From assembly GCF_000422625.1 (NCBI RefSeq), contig NZ_AUGK01000005.1, positions 1 to 64,000 of the forward strand: a stretch of DNA of 64,000 bases. The letters run 5' to 3'. The position numbers were made by a program, and so were the translations under genes. This DNA is from Adlercreutzia mucosicola DSM 19490 (GTDB taxonomy: Bacteria > Actinomycetota > Coriobacteriia > Coriobacteriales > Eggerthellaceae). The first letter of the stretch is position 1. The number at the start of each line of letters is the position of its first letter. The notes below the pieces were generated by a model. It worked only from the letters and a program-made list of their open reading frames with translations. It was not told the DNA's origin and made no database searches. Positions 1 to 7,103 of the stretch are shown here, one piece after another.

Positions 1-162
<162 letters not shown>

Positions 163-383
163 AGTGCGGCCCGGGGGCCGCGACAGATCGCGTGAGTCTC
201 GATTCTGTTTAAAACTCTCCGCGGGGCCCGCCGCCCCGACGGGGTTCAAAGTTAAAGCTTGTCGCTTCGAATGTCCGTCTGACGCCCGAGAGCTCGTCTC
301 GGGCTTCCATCCTCAGTATCCGGTTGTCAAGGTTCCGCGGTCCTTCCGGCCGCTGCCGTCTCTCGCGAGCGGCGCAAGGAAGT
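163..383 (-). other. rRNA operon leader with hairpins
   Basis: This is the transcribed spacer between promoter P2 and the 16S start. It holds a perfect 8-bp stem (284-291 with 297-304, sequence GCCCGAGA, 5-nt loop) and the near-palindrome GCGGCCCGGGGGCCGC just upstream of the 16S gene at about 167-182. Such structures are usual in rRNA leaders as processing or antitermination elements. I did not find a convincing boxA. A 114-codon open frame on the plus strand across 164-508 is antisense to this leader and is not a gene. Confidence 0.6.
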
Positions 384-412
384 ATATTACGCTCGACGGT
401 TTTCCTTGTCAA
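384..412 (-). promoter_or_regulatory. rRNA promoter P2 (sigma-70 consensus)
   Basis: On the minus strand a perfect -35 TTGACA (407-412) is followed by a 17-nt spacer and a -10 TAATAT (384-389), reading toward the 16S gene. This is the best consensus promoter in the window and lies about 220 bp upstream of the 16S start. It forms a tandem pair with P1, the usual arrangement for rRNA operons. Confidence 0.85.
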
Positions 413-504
413 CCGAGTCACAAAATCTTGACAACTTTGTTTTCTCCATTGACAGAACCCCGTTTCGAGGGTTGCTCTCTACTTCCGAAAAAAGCAACTT
501 GTTT

Positions 505-563
505 ATAATACTCGAACCGCTGCAAAGCGCAAGGGGCAATTTTCAATTTCTTGGATTTTTTTT
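505..563 (-). promoter_or_regulatory. rRNA promoter P1 with UP element
   Basis: On the minus strand TTGCGC (527-532) is followed by a 16-nt spacer and TATTAT (505-510). Immediately upstream of the -35 is an A/T-rich block (about 538-563) that begins with eight consecutive A residues, as expected for an alpha-CTD-binding UP element of an rRNA promoter. The -35 is weak, which the UP element would offset. The block is conspicuous against the GC-rich surroundings. Confidence 0.7.
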
Positions 564-652
564 CTGCCGCCCGAGGGCATCCGAGCGGCAATCAACGGCT
601 CATGCTCCCCTTCCCTAGCGCCTTCGGCCGAGCCGTCCCTCGATATATAAGA

Positions 653-678
653 AGGGCGGCCCCCGGAGGAGCCGCCCT
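653..678 (-). terminator. Terminator of the hydrogenase operon
   Basis: A perfect 8-bp stem (AGGGCGGC 653-660 with GCCGCCCT 671-678, 10-nt loop) is followed on the minus strand by TTCTTATATAT. It starts about 24 nt beyond the stop codon of the cytochrome b gene (TAA at 702-704). It separates the hydrogenase operon from the co-directional rRNA promoters. Confidence 0.75.
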
Positions 679-701
679 CACTTCATGCTTGTGCGCGAAC
701 C

Positions 702-1388
702 TTAGTGCACGTCGTGGTCCTCGCCCACGATGTTGTGCAGATCGGGATCGTACACCAGGCCGCCGTGCTCCTTGTGCAGGAACATCAGCTTGGTGGGCTC
801 GAAGCCCTCCACGTTGGCCAGGTAGATGTGGATGAACATGAAGCAGATGAACACGTACATCATGAAGTAGTGGATGATGCGCATGGACATGAGCCCGCCC
901 ACCAGGTTGGTGGTGGCCAGGAACACCGGCACGTTCATCGTCACGCCCCACAGGCACAGGCCCGTCCAGAACATGATGATGATCAGCAGCGGGATCAGCA
1001 GATAGCTGATCTTCTGAGGCACGCCCAGCTTGGCACCCAGCGGATGATCCTTCTTCAGGAACAGGTAGTAGGTGATCCAGGCACCGGCCTGATGGCGGTT
1101 GTCCTTCTGGGGCATCCAGGTCTTGATGTCGGTGACCTGCTGACGGGTGCCCGCGGTGGGCGCCGACTTCACGAAGAAGGCCATGACCACGCGGACGATG
1201 CAGTTGATGAACAGCACGAAGCCGAAGAACAAGTGCGCGCCGCGGGCAATGCCCATGAGGAAGGGCAAGAACGGGAAGTGGATGAGGAAACCCGAGATGA
1301 TGAGGACCACCATGGCGATGAGGTTGATCCAATGGGTGATCACGAACGGAAGCGGATGGGCCTCTTTGTAATGTGCGAGATGGGCCAT
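702..1388 (-). CDS. hyaC: Ni/Fe-hydrogenase b-type cytochrome subunit
   Basis: This 228-aa integral membrane diheme cytochrome b is the electron acceptor and membrane anchor of an uptake [NiFe] hydrogenase, passing electrons from H2 to the quinone pool. The sequence shows about four hydrophobic segments. Histidines suited to heme ligation lie in THWINL (near 19), ARGAHLFFGF (near 51) and the paired segment MRIIHYFMMYVFICFMFIHI. The cytosolic loop (residues about 80-120) and the charged C-terminus (EDHDVH) are typical of the HyaC/HupC family, whose usual length is about 220-240 aa. ATG is at 1388, one base after the stop of the large-subunit gene, so translation is probably coupled. It is the last gene of the operon. 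No maturation genes (hyaD/hyp) follow; the rRNA operon comes next. Confidence 0.93.
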   Translation of the reverse strand: MAHLAHYKEAHPLPFVITHWINLIAMVVLIISGFLIHFPFLPFLMGIARGAHLFFGFVLFINCIVRVVMAFFVKSAPTAGTRQQVTDIKTWMPQKDNRHQAGAWITYYLFLKKDHPLGAKLGVPQKISYLLIPLLIIIMFWTGLCLWGVTMNVPVFLATTNLVGGLMSMRIIHYFMMYVFICFMFIHIYLANVEGFEPTKLMFLHKEHGGLVYDPDLHNIVGEDHDVH

Positions 1389-1389
1389 C

Positions 1390-3063
1390 TTACTTCACCC
1401 CCCAAGGGCTGGTCACGGTTTCGAAGCTCTTACCGGTACGGCGCTCGGTCACATGCACGGCGCAGGCGGTGCAGGGATCGAAGCTGTGAACCGTACGCAG
1501 GGCGTTGATGGGCATCTCGATGTCCTCCACCGGAATGCCGATGAGCGCCTGCTCCAGCGGACCGTGCTCGCCGTCGGCGTTGATGGGAGCCAGGTTCCAC
1601 GTGGACGGGATGATGATCTGGTAGCCCTCGATCTTGCCGTCCACGACCTTCTCGGAGTGGTACAGGGCGCCACGGGGGGCCTCCCAGAAGCCGGAACCTT
1701 CGCCGGTCGTGCGCTCGGGGGCGCGGAAGTACTCGGAGTCGCCGCCCTTGATGGCCTCGGCGAGCTCGTTGACCCACTGCACCATGAGGTCGGCCACGTA
1801 CATGGTCTCGATCTGACGGATGGCCGTACGGCCCAGGGTGGACTGGAAGGCGGACAGGTCGCCCGGCTTCGCGCCCAGGATGCCCAGCACCGCGTCCACG
1901 TTCTCCTTGATGAAGGGAACGCCGCGCACGTAAGCCGCAAAGATTCGGGACATGGAACCCGCCTCCATGGGCTTGCCGTCATAGGTGGGGCACTTGACCC
2001 AGGTGTAGCGGTCGTCGACGTTGTAGTCGGTGTAGGCCGGATCGGTGACGAAGTAGGGCGAGGTGTAGGTCTCGGAGCCCTCATACCAGGAACGACCCAT
2101 GTACTCCTGGATCAGATCCTCCTGCACGTCGGTGACGCCGAACTTCTCGTCCAGCACGCCCATAGGCAGGTAGCGGTTCTTCATCTGCTCGATGTAGTCG
2201 TCGCCGTAGGGCCACCCCTGGCCCTCGAACACGCCCCAGGCGATGTAGCGGCCGCAGCCCTTGCCCCAGGTGAGGGCATCGGCGTAGGGGCCGGCCAGCG
2301 CCACGGTATCGGCGAGGACGGTGTCGTTCACCCAGTCGCGCACCTCGGTGGCCATAGCCAGAAGGTCATCGAGCTTGGACTCGGTGGGCACCCACATGTT
2401 GCCGCCGGGGATGGAGGTCATCACGTGGGGCATCTTGCCGCCGAGCAGCGCCGCCATCTCGGAAGCGCGAGCCTGCATCTTCAGGGCCTCCAGGTAGTGA
2501 GAGGTGAGGATGAGGTCGAGCTCGGGGGTCAGCTTGTAGGCCTGACCCTTGTCGGCCTCGAACCAGTTGCCCGAGAAGATGGACAGCTGGCCGTTCTTGG
2601 CGAACGCGCCCAGCTTGTCGTAGAGCTGGTTCAGATCGGAGTGCAGCGCCAGGCCGTTCTCCAGCGCCACGGCGTAGGCCTCGTCAACGTTGGCGTTCAG
2701 GGCATTCAGCGGGTTCACGTAGTCCAGAGCCGCCAGGTTGTACAGCCACAGGATATGGCTGTGCAGGAACTGGGCGCCCTCCAGCAGGTTGCGGACGATA
2801 CGGGCGTTGTTGGAAATGGTGATGCCGTAGGCCTTGTCGCCGGCGATGCTGGAAGCATGGGCGTGGGACACCGGGCAAACACCGCAGATGCGCTCGACGA
2901 TCTGGGCCGCGTCCTCGGGAGTGCGGTCCTGCACCACGAGTTCCATGCCGCGGAAGCAGCCGCCGGAAACCCAGGCGTCTTGCACAATGCCGTTGTCAAC
3001 TTCCATCTCGACGCGGAGATGGCCCTCGATACGAGTGATCGGATCAATAACAGAACGTGTCAA
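1390..3063 (-). CDS. hyaB: [NiFe] hydrogenase large (catalytic) subunit
   Basis: This 557-aa protein is the catalytic subunit that oxidises H2 at the Ni-Fe(CN)2CO site. The L1 motif RICGVCPVSH places the first two Ni-ligand cysteines at 60 and 63. The L2 motif DPCTACAVH near the C-terminus supplies C531, C534 and H537. A 20-residue tail follows His537 and should be removed by a HyaD-type endopeptidase once nickel is inserted; no such peptidase is in the window. The start is a TTG codon at 3061-3063. It is supported by the conserved N-terminus DPITRIEGHL beginning seven residues in and by a strong Shine-Dalgarno seven bases upstream. It lies 16 nt after the small-subunit stop and 1 nt before the cytochrome gene. 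Group 1 membrane-bound uptake type; from memory, HydDB places coriobacterial enzymes of this kind in subgroup 1i, which I cannot verify here. Confidence 0.95.
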   Translation of the reverse strand: MTRSVIDPITRIEGHLRVEMEVDNGIVQDAWVSGGCFRGMELVVQDRTPEDAAQIVERICGVCPVSHAHASSIAGDKAYGITISNNARIVRNLLEGAQFLHSHILWLYNLAALDYVNPLNALNANVDEAYAVALENGLALHSDLNQLYDKLGAFAKNGQLSIFSGNWFEADKGQAYKLTPELDLILTSHYLEALKMQARASEMAALLGGKMPHVMTSIPGGNMWVPTESKLDDLLAMATEVRDWVNDTVLADTVALAGPYADALTWGKGCGRYIAWGVFEGQGWPYGDDYIEQMKNRYLPMGVLDEKFGVTDVQEDLIQEYMGRSWYEGSETYTSPYFVTDPAYTDYNVDDRYTWVKCPTYDGKPMEAGSMSRIFAAYVRGVPFIKENVDAVLGILGAKPGDLSAFQSTLGRTAIRQIETMYVADLMVQWVNELAEAIKGGDSEYFRAPERTTGEGSGFWEAPRGALYHSEKVVDGKIEGYQIIIPSTWNLAPINADGEHGPLEQALIGIPVEDIEMPINALRTVHSFDPCTACAVHVTERRTGKSFETVTSPWGVK

Positions 3064-3068
3064 GTCAG

Positions 3069-3080
3069 CTCACCTCCTTC
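3069..3080 (-). promoter_or_regulatory. Strong RBS deciding the TTG start of the large subunit
   Basis: On the minus strand GAAGGAGGTGAG, nearly the full anti-16S complement, ends 5 nt before TTG at 3063. It overlaps the last base of the small-subunit stop codon by position (3080). The near-perfect match likely offsets the rare TTG start and fixes it, because the conserved DPITRIEGHL motif leaves no room for a later start. Confidence 0.8.
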
Positions 3081-4354
3081 TAATTCTTCTTACGGGGATC
3101 GGCGTTCTTGTGGACGAGCTCCTCATCGAGAACCGGGCCGCCGGCAACCGGATCGGCGTAGGTGCCGACTTCCTGCTCGGGATGCTTCGCGTCCCACTTG
3201 CGGATCTTCTCGAAGGGCGCGCCGCCGTCCATGCGGCCGGACATCTTCATGCCGAATCCGTGCACCACCAGGCAGGCGGCCAGGATGCCGGTGACGGCGA
3301 CCGCGATGGTGGTGGGCTGGAACTGGAAGTCGCCGATGCGCAGGTCGCGCATGCGCTTGTAGAAGGGCGTGTTCACTTCCACCCAGTTGTCGCCGGGGTT
3401 CATCGGGTTGGCCTCGCAGCAGCCGATGCAGGGAGCACCGGACTGCACGCACCAACTGCGACGGTTGTTCCACAGGGTGACGCCGCAGACGGAGCGGGTC
3501 TGCGGACCGCGGCAGCCCACGGGATACAGGCAGTAGCCCAGGGCCTCTTCCTCGGAACCGAACTCGTAGACGAACTCGCCGTTCTCGAAGTGGCCGCGAC
3601 GCTCGCAGTTGTCGTGGATGGTCTGGTTGAACAGGTCGCCCGGCATGTTGAACTCGTTGAGACGGCTCAGCAGCAGGTCCGCGTCCTTCATCACCACGAC
3701 GTCCACCAGCACCGACATGACCCACTCGGGGTTCACCGGGCAGCCAGGCACGTTGACAACCGGCGTCGTGACGCCGACCTTCTCCAGGTACTGCTGCACG
3801 CCCAGGGCCTGAGCCGGGTTGGGGTGCGCGGCCATCCAGCCGCCGTTCACCGCGCAGGAACCCACGGCGACCACGGCGTTGGCGGACTCGGCCGCCTCGA
3901 CCAGGGCCGTGATGCCCGTCTCGCCGGCCACGCGCAGGGCATTGCCCTCGAAGGCCTCGAGCACGGCACCCTCATAGATGAGAATGTAGTTGCCTGCCGC
4001 GATGGTCTGGGCCTTGGCCTCCTCCACGGAGTGTCCCGCGGCCGCCGACAGGGTCTCCGAGTAGTTCAGGGAGATCAAGTCGAGCACCACGGAAGCCACG
4101 TCGGGAGTCTCCACCTGGGCGAAGGACTCCGTGCATCCGGTGCAGGACGCGCCCTCGATCCAGATGACCGGATAGAGGTTGCCCGACGTTGCGCCGATAA
4201 CAGACTCGAGCGCCTCGGCCACGCGCGGGACGGCCAGCGGGGACAGACCCGCGGCCGCGGCGATGCCGGCGCACAGCTTCATGAAGCTGCGGCGGGACAC
4301 GCCACGCGAGGACAAGATGCTGTCGAGATCTGACATCGTTGCCTGATTTTCCAT
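3080..4354 (-). CDS. hyaA: [NiFe] hydrogenase small (FeS) subunit, Tat-exported, membrane anchored
   Basis: This 424-aa electron-transfer subunit of the uptake hydrogenase carries a proximal, a medial and a distal FeS cluster. The N-terminus holds a twin-arginine signal (SRRSFMK at 20-26, then an Ala-rich h-region ending near AEA at 46-48), so the folded heterodimer is exported by Tat. CTGC (71-74), GSCAVNGG and PGCPVNPEW fit the proximal cluster. The block from HDNCERRG through CLYPVGCRGPQ to CVQSGAPCIGCCEAN fits the distal and medial clusters. A C-terminal hydrophobic segment (IAVAVTGILAACLVVHGFG, about 345-365) is the membrane anchor that contacts the cytochrome. ATG at 4354 has AGGAGGT (4361-4367) six bases upstream. 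It is the first gene of the operon. The cytosolic tail is about 55 aa with a basic end (RKKN). Confidence 0.94.
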   Translation of the reverse strand: MENQATMSDLDSILSSRGVSRRSFMKLCAGIAAAAGLSPLAVPRVAEALESVIGATSGNLYPVIWIEGASCTGCTESFAQVETPDVASVVLDLISLNYSETLSAAAGHSVEEAKAQTIAAGNYILIYEGAVLEAFEGNALRVAGETGITALVEAAESANAVVAVGSCAVNGGWMAAHPNPAQALGVQQYLEKVGVTTPVVNVPGCPVNPEWVMSVLVDVVVMKDADLLLSRLNEFNMPGDLFNQTIHDNCERRGHFENGEFVYEFGSEEEALGYCLYPVGCRGPQTRSVCGVTLWNNRRSWCVQSGAPCIGCCEANPMNPGDNWVEVNTPFYKRMRDLRIGDFQFQPTTIAVAVTGILAACLVVHGFGMKMSGRMDGGAPFEKIRKWDAKHPEQEVGTYADPVAGGPVLDEELVHKNADPRKKN

Positions 4355-4636
4355 GCGTACACCTCCTCAAGGTGTTCTCGTCGCTCTTACATGCAGGTAT
4401 CAGGTTATCCTCTCAATCAACATACGGGCTTCACAAGTTGCGGAGAACGGCGAAACATTCTCTTAACGGTCGGAAAATGTTACGCGCGATAATGCGGGTA
4501 ACAAACCCATAGGAACCGTCAACCAGTCAATAGGAACGGCCACGGGACAGACTTCCCGATGTGGGGCGGGAAAAGGACGCGGAAACGTTTATCATGGGTT
4601 CCCGTTGTAGCAAACATCACTCAGGAGCACCTCATT
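4355..4636. promoter_or_regulatory. Divergent intergenic region between hydrogenase operon and pheA-like gene
   Basis: This 282-bp spacer is less GC-rich than its neighbours and must hold both divergent promoters. On the minus side the hydrogenase RBS is clear (4361-4367). On the plus side AGGAG at 4623-4627 serves pheA. I see A/T-rich stretches at about 4400-4515 that could be -10 regions, but no -35/-10 pair convincing enough to name, and no clear regulator palindrome. Confidence 0.45.
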
Positions 4637-5488
4637 ATGACCTCATACGAGCATTCCATCGCTTTTCTCGGCCCGAAGGGCACGTACTGCAACGAGGCGG
4701 CGCTTCGCTTCGCCGCGCGCCTTCGCATCGACGATCCCGCGCTCATCGAGTGCTCCTCCTTCGATGAGGTGTTCGATTGCGTGGACGAGGGCGCGGCGCG
4801 CTTCGGCGTGGTGGGCAAGGAGAACTCGCTCGAGGGCCCCGTGACCGCCACCCTGGACAACTTCGCCTTCCGCACCGGAGCGGTCATCCTGGCCGAAGAG
4901 GTGATCAACGTGGACCACTGTCTGGTGGCCCACCCCGACGCCAGCTTGGCCGACATTCAGCGAGTGGCCTCCCATCCCCAGGGCCTGGCCCAGTGCCGGC
5001 GCTTTTTGGCCGAGAACCTGGCCGGGGTGTCCACCCTGGCCGTGTCCTCCACGGCCGAGAGCGCGCGCATGGCGGCGAGCGATGTCACCTGCGCGGGCAT
5101 ATCGAACGCCCTGGCCGCCGAGGTGCACGGCGCGCGGGTCCTGCACCGGGGCGTGCAGGACAACCCCGAGAACCAGACGGCCTTCGCGCTGGTGGGGCGC
5201 CTGGCCGACGCCGACCTGCTGACCGGGGAACGCTACAAGACCTCGCTGGCCCTGTTCCTGCGGGCCGACAAGCCCGGCGCCCTGCAGATGATCCTGTCGG
5301 AGTTCACCTATGCGGGGATCAACCTGACCATGCTGCAGTCGCGTCCCACGAAAAAGCAGCTGGGCGACTACATGTTCTTCGTGGAGCTGGCCGGCTCCAT
5401 CCACGACATCGACGTGCAGACGGCCCTGGAGTGCCTGCGCCTGAAGCTGCGCGAGGTGAAGGTGCTCGGCAGCTATCCCATCGCCTAG
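4637..5488 (+). CDS. pheA: Prephenate dehydratase-like protein with ACT domain
   Basis: This 283-aa protein has the length and order of stand-alone prephenate dehydratases, which convert prephenate to phenylpyruvate for phenylalanine synthesis. The N-terminus FLGPKGTYCNEAA, KENSLEG (61-67) and SSTAESA (138-144) match conserved dehydratase motifs. Residues about 201-283 form the ACT regulatory domain (KPGAL, then QSRP in place of the usual ESRP). Oddly, the conserved TRF catalytic motif reads TAF at 181-183 (ENQTAFALVG), so the arginine is missing. I therefore call it dehydratase-like. The open frame starts earlier (4559), but ATG at 4637 has AGGAG nine bases upstream and matches the family N-terminus. 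It is the only plus-strand gene and stands alone between convergent and divergent neighbours. Confidence 0.85.
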   Translation: MTSYEHSIAFLGPKGTYCNEAALRFAARLRIDDPALIECSSFDEVFDCVDEGAARFGVVGKENSLEGPVTATLDNFAFRTGAVILAEEVINVDHCLVAHPDASLADIQRVASHPQGLAQCRRFLAENLAGVSTLAVSSTAESARMAASDVTCAGISNALAAEVHGARVLHRGVQDNPENQTAFALVGRLADADLLTGERYKTSLALFLRADKPGALQMILSEFTYAGINLTMLQSRPTKKQLGDYMFFVELAGSIHDIDVQTALECLRLKLREVKVLGSYPIA

Positions 5489-5522
5489 GGCGCCTGACGG
5501 AAACCGCTCGGGAAGAAGCGCA

Positions 5523-5541
5523 ACGCGCCGCACAGGCGCGT
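5523..5541. terminator. Hairpin between convergent pheA-like and mntP
   Basis: A 7-bp perfect stem (ACGCGCC 5523-5529 with GGCGCGT 5535-5541, 5-nt loop) lies in the 109-bp convergent spacer. No T-tract follows on either strand, so an intrinsic terminator is only possible. Confidence 0.3.
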
Positions 5542-5597
5542 GCCGAGGCGAATCCGCCGCACGGGCGCACGAAGAGGCCGCCCCTCCCCTGCCGCCC

Positions 5598-6215
5598 TTA
5601 AGCGGTGAGGTGCTCGATGAGGATCTTCACGCCGAGCAGGATGAGCACCACGCCACCCGCGATGGCGGCGGGCCTCTCGAAGCGGGAGCCGAACTGGTTG
5701 CCCACGATGACCCCGACGAAGGACAGCGCGAAGGTCGTGACGCCGATGAGGGCTACGGCCAGAAGGATGTTCACACCGAGGAAGGCGAAGGTGAGCCCTG
5801 CGGCCAGCGCATCGATGCTCGTGGCGATGGCCAGCATGGTCAGCTCCCGGTAGTCCAGCTTCGCCGGCGCATCGGCGCAGTCAGCGGTACCCCGTCGCTC
5901 GCAGCAGGCGCAGTTGCGGTTGCAGCGCCGGTCGTCCTCGTCTTCGTGAAAGGCATCCCACAGCATCTTGGCGCCGATGAGCGCCAAAAGCCCGAAGGCG
6001 ATCCAGTGGTCTACGGCCGTGATGTAGGACGAGAACAGACTGCCCACGGCCCAGCCCACCAAGGGCATGAGAGCCTGGAAGCCGCCGAAGAACAAGGCGA
6101 TGACCAGGGCCTGGCCCCAATGGATGCGGCGCATGCCGAGGCCCTTGCACACGGCCACGGCAAACGCGTCCATGGAAAGCCCCGCACCGGTGAGGATGAG
6201 TTCGATAACGCCCAT
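5598..6215 (-). CDS. mntP: MntP-family manganese efflux pump
   Basis: This 205-aa, six-helix membrane protein exports Mn2+. The two DUF204/MntP half-repeats are clear: helix 1 has LSMDAFAVAVCKG (about 13-25) and the second half has ATSIDALAAGLTF (about 131-143), each with the conserved membrane aspartate. The central cytosolic loop carries an acidic stretch (HEDEDD) followed by a cysteine cluster at residues 98, 102, 104, 105 and 113, which I do not remember from E. coli MntP (about 188 aa). ATG at 6215 has GAAGGAG ten bases upstream, placed just after the stop of the mutY-like gene (6231), so it is the last gene of a three-gene operon. No Mn riboswitch is visible in front of it. Confidence 0.9.
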   Translation of the reverse strand: MGVIELILTGAGLSMDAFAVAVCKGLGMRRIHWGQALVIALFFGGFQALMPLVGWAVGSLFSSYITAVDHWIAFGLLALIGAKMLWDAFHEDEDDRRCNRNCACCERRGTADCADAPAKLDYRELTMLAIATSIDALAAGLTFAFLGVNILLAVALIGVTTFALSFVGVIVGNQFGSRFERPAAIAGGVVLILLGVKILIEHLTA

Positions 6216-6230
6216 GACGGCACGGCTCCT

Positions 6231-7103
6231 TCAGGGAATCAGCAGGGCGCCCTCGCGACGGAAGAAGCCCTCGGTCACGAGATCGTCCACGATGGAGGCG
6301 AACAGGGCCTCGTCCACCCCGTCGCGGGCGGCCTCGGTCTCGGCGCGGTCGAGGTCGGCGCGCACGGCGGCGACCTCGACGCCCTCGGGGGCGGCCAGCA
6401 CGCGGCGCACGATCCAGGCGCGCTTCTGACGGCGGGACCCCTCGAAGACGGACTGGCGGCTGTAGGAGGCGCTGCGCCGCGTGGGATTCACACCCGTGGC
6501 CTTCAGATGCGCGCCGTAGTCGAGCAGACCGTAATACCAGCGGCGCGGGTCGGCCGCAGCCGTCGGATGGAAGGCCGCGGCGGCCACCAAGGGCTCCAGC
6601 ATCTTGTCGCTCACCTTATCTTCATGGGGAAACAGCTCGTGCAGGAACACGGCCCGTACGTTGGTTTCCACGTAGACGCCGGGCACCTGGTGGGCGAAGG
6701 CCATCACGCCGGCCGCCGTGGCCGGACCGATGCCGGGCAGGGCCAGCAGCCCCTCGTAGCTGTCGGGCAGGCGCCCCCGACCGTCGGCGGCGCACTGGTC
6801 GGCCGTGCGCTTCAGCGCCAGGGCGCGGCGGTTGTAGCCGAGGCCCTGCCACCGTTCCAGCACATCGGGCACGGCGGCGGCCGCCAGCGCGTCCAGCGTG
6901 GGAAACGCCTCCAAGAAACGCTCCCAGAACCGGCCCACGCGAGTCACCTGGGTCTGCTGCAGCATGATCTCGGACACGAGCACCGCATAGGGGTCGTCGA
7001 TATGGCGCCAAGGCAGATCGCGGTAGAGCTCGTCGCCGACGCGCAGCAGACGGGCAACGAACTCATCCAAGGGCTCGGCGCCCTCGGGCCACAGCGCCCC
7101 CAC
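6231..7103 (-). CDS. mutY: MutY-like A/G-specific adenine glycosylase, cluster-less
   Basis: This 290-aa HhH-GPD-superfamily DNA glycosylase would remove adenine mispaired with 8-oxoguanine. The MutY-type catalytic glutamate is E45 in SEIMLQQTQV. The helix-hairpin-helix is LPGIGPATAAGVMAFA (about 122-137). The conserved catalytic aspartate position (DGNV in E. coli MutY) reads ETNV, with E146. The four cysteines that bind [4Fe-4S] in MutY/Nth are absent: the whole protein has one cysteine (C103), and the expected region reads GVNPTRRSASYSRQSVF. It is also shorter than E. coli MutY (350 aa) and lacks an obvious NUDIX-like 8-oxoG domain. The start is GTG at 7103, overlapping the upstream TAG by one base (TAGTG), which indicates translational coupling. 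Confidence 0.82.
   Translation of the reverse strand: MGALWPEGAEPLDEFVARLLRVGDELYRDLPWRHIDDPYAVLVSEIMLQQTQVTRVGRFWERFLEAFPTLDALAAAAVPDVLERWQGLGYNRRALALKRTADQCAADGRGRLPDSYEGLLALPGIGPATAAGVMAFAHQVPGVYVETNVRAVFLHELFPHEDKVSDKMLEPLVAAAAFHPTAAADPRRWYYGLLDYGAHLKATGVNPTRRSASYSRQSVFEGSRRQKRAWIVRRVLAAPEGVEVAAVRADLDRAETEAARDGVDEALFASIVDDLVTEGFFRREGALLIP

Noticed and set aside
164-508. Plus-strand 114-codon frame upstream of the 16S gene
   Set aside because: It is antisense to the rRNA leader and promoters; such frames are often annotated as hypothetical proteins next to rRNA operons but have no supporting features.
705-1508. Plus-strand frames opposite the hydrogenase genes (also 1453-3294 and 2834-4333)
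   Set aside because: Antisense shadows of well-supported hydrogenase genes, with His/Val/Gly-rich composition typical of high-GC antisense.
5523-5541. Strong intrinsic terminator between pheA and mntP
   Set aside because: A 7-bp hairpin exists, but no T-tract follows on either strand, so it is only listed at low confidence.
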